Positions 6,407 to 8,078 of a stretch of DNA of 8,078 nucleotides are shown piece by piece. A program made the translations under genes and the position numbers. The stretch is from Micrococcaceae bacterium UBA3381 (lineage in GTDB: Bacteria; Actinomycetota; Actinomycetes; Actinomycetales; Micrococcaceae), in contig DEPX01000175.1 in assembly GCA_002358975.1 (NCBI GenBank), forward strand, positions 2,872 to 10,949. The letters are read 5' to 3'. A model generated the notes under the pieces. The model saw only the letters and a program-made list of their open reading frames with translations, was not told the origin of the DNA and ran no database searches. Numbering within the stretch: the stretch's first letter is position 1; each line of letters begins with the position of its first letter.

Positions 6407-6445
6407 TGAAAGCCGCAGAGAAACACTCTGCGGCTTTCATTTTTT
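6407..6445 (+). terminator. Rho-independent terminator ending the lpdA-sucB operon, possibly bidirectional
   Basis: A perfect 14-bp stem pairs TGAAAGCCGCAGAG (6407-6420) with CTCTGCGGCTTTCA (6426-6439) around an AAACA loop. It is followed by six T residues (6440-6445). Two more A-T pairs (6405-6406 with 6440-6441) can extend it. It lies between two convergent genes, 14 nt after the membrane-protein stop and about 20 nt beyond the kinase stop. On the minus strand the flank reads TTGAATTTTC, a weaker T-rich tract, so it may serve the kinase gene too. Confidence 0.93.
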
Positions 6446-6463
6446 CCAACACCGTGCAGTAGC

Positions 6464-7969
6464 TTAAAAGTCTTGAAATTTCCAACCTTGCTCAGTTTCC
6501 AACAGTTTTACGTCTATGGGATCTGTCTTTGAAGGAAACGTCTCCATTTCTGCGCCACTAGAATCGTGCTGCGTGTACTGATCCGTTTGCCACTGGACCG
6601 AAACTATCGCACCATTTCCGGTAACTTCTGCTGATTCGACTACTGCTCGCATGCGTATTCCTTCCAAAGCGCTGCCTGCAGCAGCCAACGATCTTAACGT
6701 CTCATAATCTTCGGAATATACTCGTGAATCTTCAATTGCATAATCGCCCACGAGCGACGGATCAACTGTAACCCAAGCATTTGTACGAGCTTTCGCCAAA
6801 GAATCGACTATCGCTTGAAAGTCGACATTTTGGTTCATACCTGTCTGGCTGGCGACACTATTCGAAGAGTGGGGCGGTCTATCAGGTGCGTAAGTGACTG
6901 TAGTTAGTGCTCCACCACATAGCAGCATGCCGCTTATGGCTAATATCATGCGCCGATTGCGGCCTGGCCGGCGCTCGGAGTGGCCAATAAACCCTTTCAC
7001 GCTACGATGGGCGCGTGAACGCGGGACTCGCCTATAGCGATTTCTTGGCCGTGACTTTGTCTTTATTGGTTTACGGGTAGGCAGTAATAACTCATAGTGT
7101 TCGTCTACCGCAGCAAAGAGGTCAACTGCTTGCGGTTCTGCCCAATATTGCACTGCATTGAGCAGTTGTTCCGTATTGGGACGCAGCACGGGTTCATCCG
7201 ATAAGCCGGCCTCGAGTACCTCAATCACATCTGGTGCCAAACCGTTGTTGAGAGTGCCTAACGGAACCCGAGAAAACGTTGGGCCCGGAGTTTGGCCAGT
7301 AAGACAAAACCAACCGACAGCCGCAAGAGAATACACGTCAGCTTCAGAACCGAGACCGGCTAACTGAGGGTCATGCTGTTCAAGTTCGGGTGCTAAGAAC
7401 CCTGGTGTTCCTGTCAGATTTGAGGACAGTGCGCTAGCTCGAGATGCACCGAAATCAATCAATACCGGACGACCGTTGAGATCAAACAAAATATTCGACG
7501 GGGAGATATCTCCATGCACAATTTGATGATTATGCAGATACTGCGTCACTTGTATCATCGGCAAAAGTACAGTTACAGTCTCTGCCAGGCTCAGCCTGCC
7601 ACCGGCACCGATTAATTTACTTAATGAACCGCTAGGCAAAAACTCCCAAAAGGTGGCGGATCCGGATATCGCATCCGTCCCAACCACGTCTGCAGGGCCT
7701 AGATACTGTACGAGGTTCTCGTGGGTCAGGGACTGAGCCAGCTCTGCTTCTTGCGAAAGCAATCCCGCCTCGCTATCTGACCTCGGTGTCTTACAAGCAG
7801 CAAACCGGTGCTCTTTGATATGTTGCATAAGCCAGACATCAGCGGTGGAACCGCTACCCAAGTGCCGAATGACTTGCCAACAACCGTTACTATACAACTG
7901 CCGTGGAACCAACCTCGGGGCAATCCGAGCACTCAATCCTGGCGATGCTTGGGCGGTGGGTAAATTCAC
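6464..7969 (-). CDS. Membrane Ser/Thr protein kinase with HGD catalytic loop and extracytoplasmic C-terminal domain
   Basis: The 501-residue product has a Hanks-type kinase domain (about 30-285): glycine loop GSGSTADVW (38-46), ATP-site Lys60 in AACK, catalytic loop HGDISPSNI (152-160; Asp154, Asn159), DFG (172-174) and APE (194-196). The activation segment between DFG and APE carries several Ser/Thr residues. The usual HRD arginine is glycine, making it a non-RD kinase, and the third glycine of the loop is alanine. A very basic stretch (300-340) precedes one membrane helix (341-361). The outside part (about 383-501) starts with a DSLAKART-type helix and ends in GWKFQDF, a pattern like NTF2-type sensor domains; no PASTA repeats are present. 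The GTG start has GAGGAG (7977-7982) 7 nt upstream. Key catalytic residues suggest it is active. Substrate and signal are unknown. It is convergent with the upstream operon and divergent from the gene at 8065. Confidence 0.9.
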   Translation of the reverse strand: MNLPTAQASPGLSARIAPRLVPRQLYSNGCWQVIRHLGSGSTADVWLMQHIKEHRFAACKTPRSDSEAGLLSQEAELAQSLTHENLVQYLGPADVVGTDAISGSATFWEFLPSGSLSKLIGAGGRLSLAETVTVLLPMIQVTQYLHNHQIVHGDISPSNILFDLNGRPVLIDFGASRASALSSNLTGTPGFLAPELEQHDPQLAGLGSEADVYSLAAVGWFCLTGQTPGPTFSRVPLGTLNNGLAPDVIEVLEAGLSDEPVLRPNTEQLLNAVQYWAEPQAVDLFAAVDEHYELLLPTRKPIKTKSRPRNRYRRVPRSRAHRSVKGFIGHSERRPGRNRRMILAISGMLLCGGALTTVTYAPDRPPHSSNSVASQTGMNQNVDFQAIVDSLAKARTNAWVTVDPSLVGDYAIEDSRVYSEDYETLRSLAAAGSALEGIRMRAVVESAEVTGNGAIVSVQWQTDQYTQHDSSGAEMETFPSKTDPIDVKLLETEQGWKFQDF

Positions 7970-7976
7970 GCTTGTT

Positions 7977-7982
7977 CTCCTC
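7977..7982 (-). promoter_or_regulatory. Ribosome binding site of the kinase gene
   Basis: GAGGAG on the minus strand lies 7 nt before the GTG at 7969 and fixes that start. Confidence 0.75.
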
Positions 7983-8029
7983 AGACATGTAAGCTCTATG
8001 ATGCCCGAAAGCGTAAAGGTCAGATTAAG

Positions 8030-8038
8030 TTATCCACA
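8030..8038 (+). promoter_or_regulatory. Exact DnaA-box-like 9-mer (TTATCCACA)
   Basis: TTATCCACA is the classic E. coli DnaA-box consensus. It lies between the divergent kinase gene and the gene at 8065. Only one exact copy is seen in the window, so this is not an origin. It could be a regulatory or DnaA-titrating site, or chance. Confidence 0.4.
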
Positions 8039-8049
8039 GGGGTTAAGGC

Positions 8050-8055
8050 TAGAAT
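8050..8055 (+). promoter_or_regulatory. -10 element for the downstream gene
   Basis: TAGAAT is a good -10 match. Its end is 9 nt before the ATG at 8065, which would put the transcript start at or within a few bases of that ATG. No clear -35 is present 16-18 bp upstream. The DnaA-box-like 9-mer ends 11 nt before it, in the promoter spacer. Confidence 0.5.
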
Positions 8056-8064
8056 AGGTTTATC

Positions 8065-8078
8065 ATGGCTGAACAAAA
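8065..8078 (+). CDS. Start of a downstream gene (first four codons, MAEQ), cut by window edge
   Basis: ATG GCT GAA CAA opens here and runs off the window. MAEQ is a typical cytosolic protein start, and the TAGAAT element 9 nt upstream fits a leaderless message. No ribosome site lies at a proper distance. Too little is visible to name the product. In other actinobacteria a similar kinase gene lies beside the primary sigma factor and topoisomerase IV genes (for example SCO5820-5822 in Streptomyces), so one of these is a possible guess only. Confidence 0.45.

Noticed and set aside
7994..8023. A kinase promoter on the minus strand (CTGACC, 17 bp, CATAGA).
   Set aside because: The -10 match is only 3 of 6 and too weak to report as a feature.
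8018..8046. A replication origin, suggested by the DnaA-box 9-mer.
   Set aside because: There is one exact box, no cluster, no AT-rich unwinding stretch and no dnaA/dnaN neighbours in the window.

Overview
The window is a stretch of actinobacterial core chromosome. The protein families point to this: a PAC2-type proteasome-assembly-chaperone protein, an M17 aminopeptidase, a Streptomyces-like dihydrolipoamide dehydrogenase, an actinobacterial two-lipoyl-domain E2, and a one-pass Ser/Thr kinase with an HGD catalytic loop. Base composition looks moderate, not the very high G+C of Streptomyces. GTG starts, strong GGAGG-type ribosome sites and a probable leaderless start also fit. A lower-GC member of the Actinomycetaceae or a relative is a reasonable guess, but the sequence does not prove a genus.

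Layout. Positions 1-770 (minus) hold the N-terminal 256 residues of a PAC2-family protein that runs off the left edge. A divergent control region (771-926) separates it from pepA (927-2477, plus), a leucyl aminopeptidase that ends at a strong hairpin terminator. A 276-base gap carries that terminator and a leader with possible regulatory structure. It leads into lpdA (2754-4127, E3) and sucB/dlaT (4211-6007, E2), followed closely by a four-helix membrane protein of unknown function (6027-6392). These three genes probably form one operon, closed by a perfect 14-bp hairpin with a T-run (6407-6445). That hairpin may also stop the convergent kinase gene (6464-7969, minus). The last 109 bases form a divergent intergenic region with an exact DnaA-box-like 9-mer, a good -10 element, and the first codons of a plus-strand gene starting at 8065.

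Function. LpdA and SucB are the shared E3 and E2 of 2-oxoacid dehydrogenase complexes: E2 carries acyl groups on lipoyl-lysines and E3 reoxidises the dihydrolipoyl group with NAD+. No E1 gene and no lipoate genes (lipA/lipB) lie in the window. PepA and the PAC2 protein are linked to peptide turnover and protein quality control. The kinase is a membrane signalling protein with a cytosolic catalytic domain and an extracytoplasmic C-terminal domain.

I see no mobile element, CRISPR array, tRNA or rRNA, and no clearly new biological system. The points most worth a second look are the recently homogenised lipoyl-domain repeat in sucB, the possible leader peptide and ribosome-site-masking structure before lpdA, the intergenic DnaA-box-like site beside a probable leaderless gene, and the non-RD kinase.
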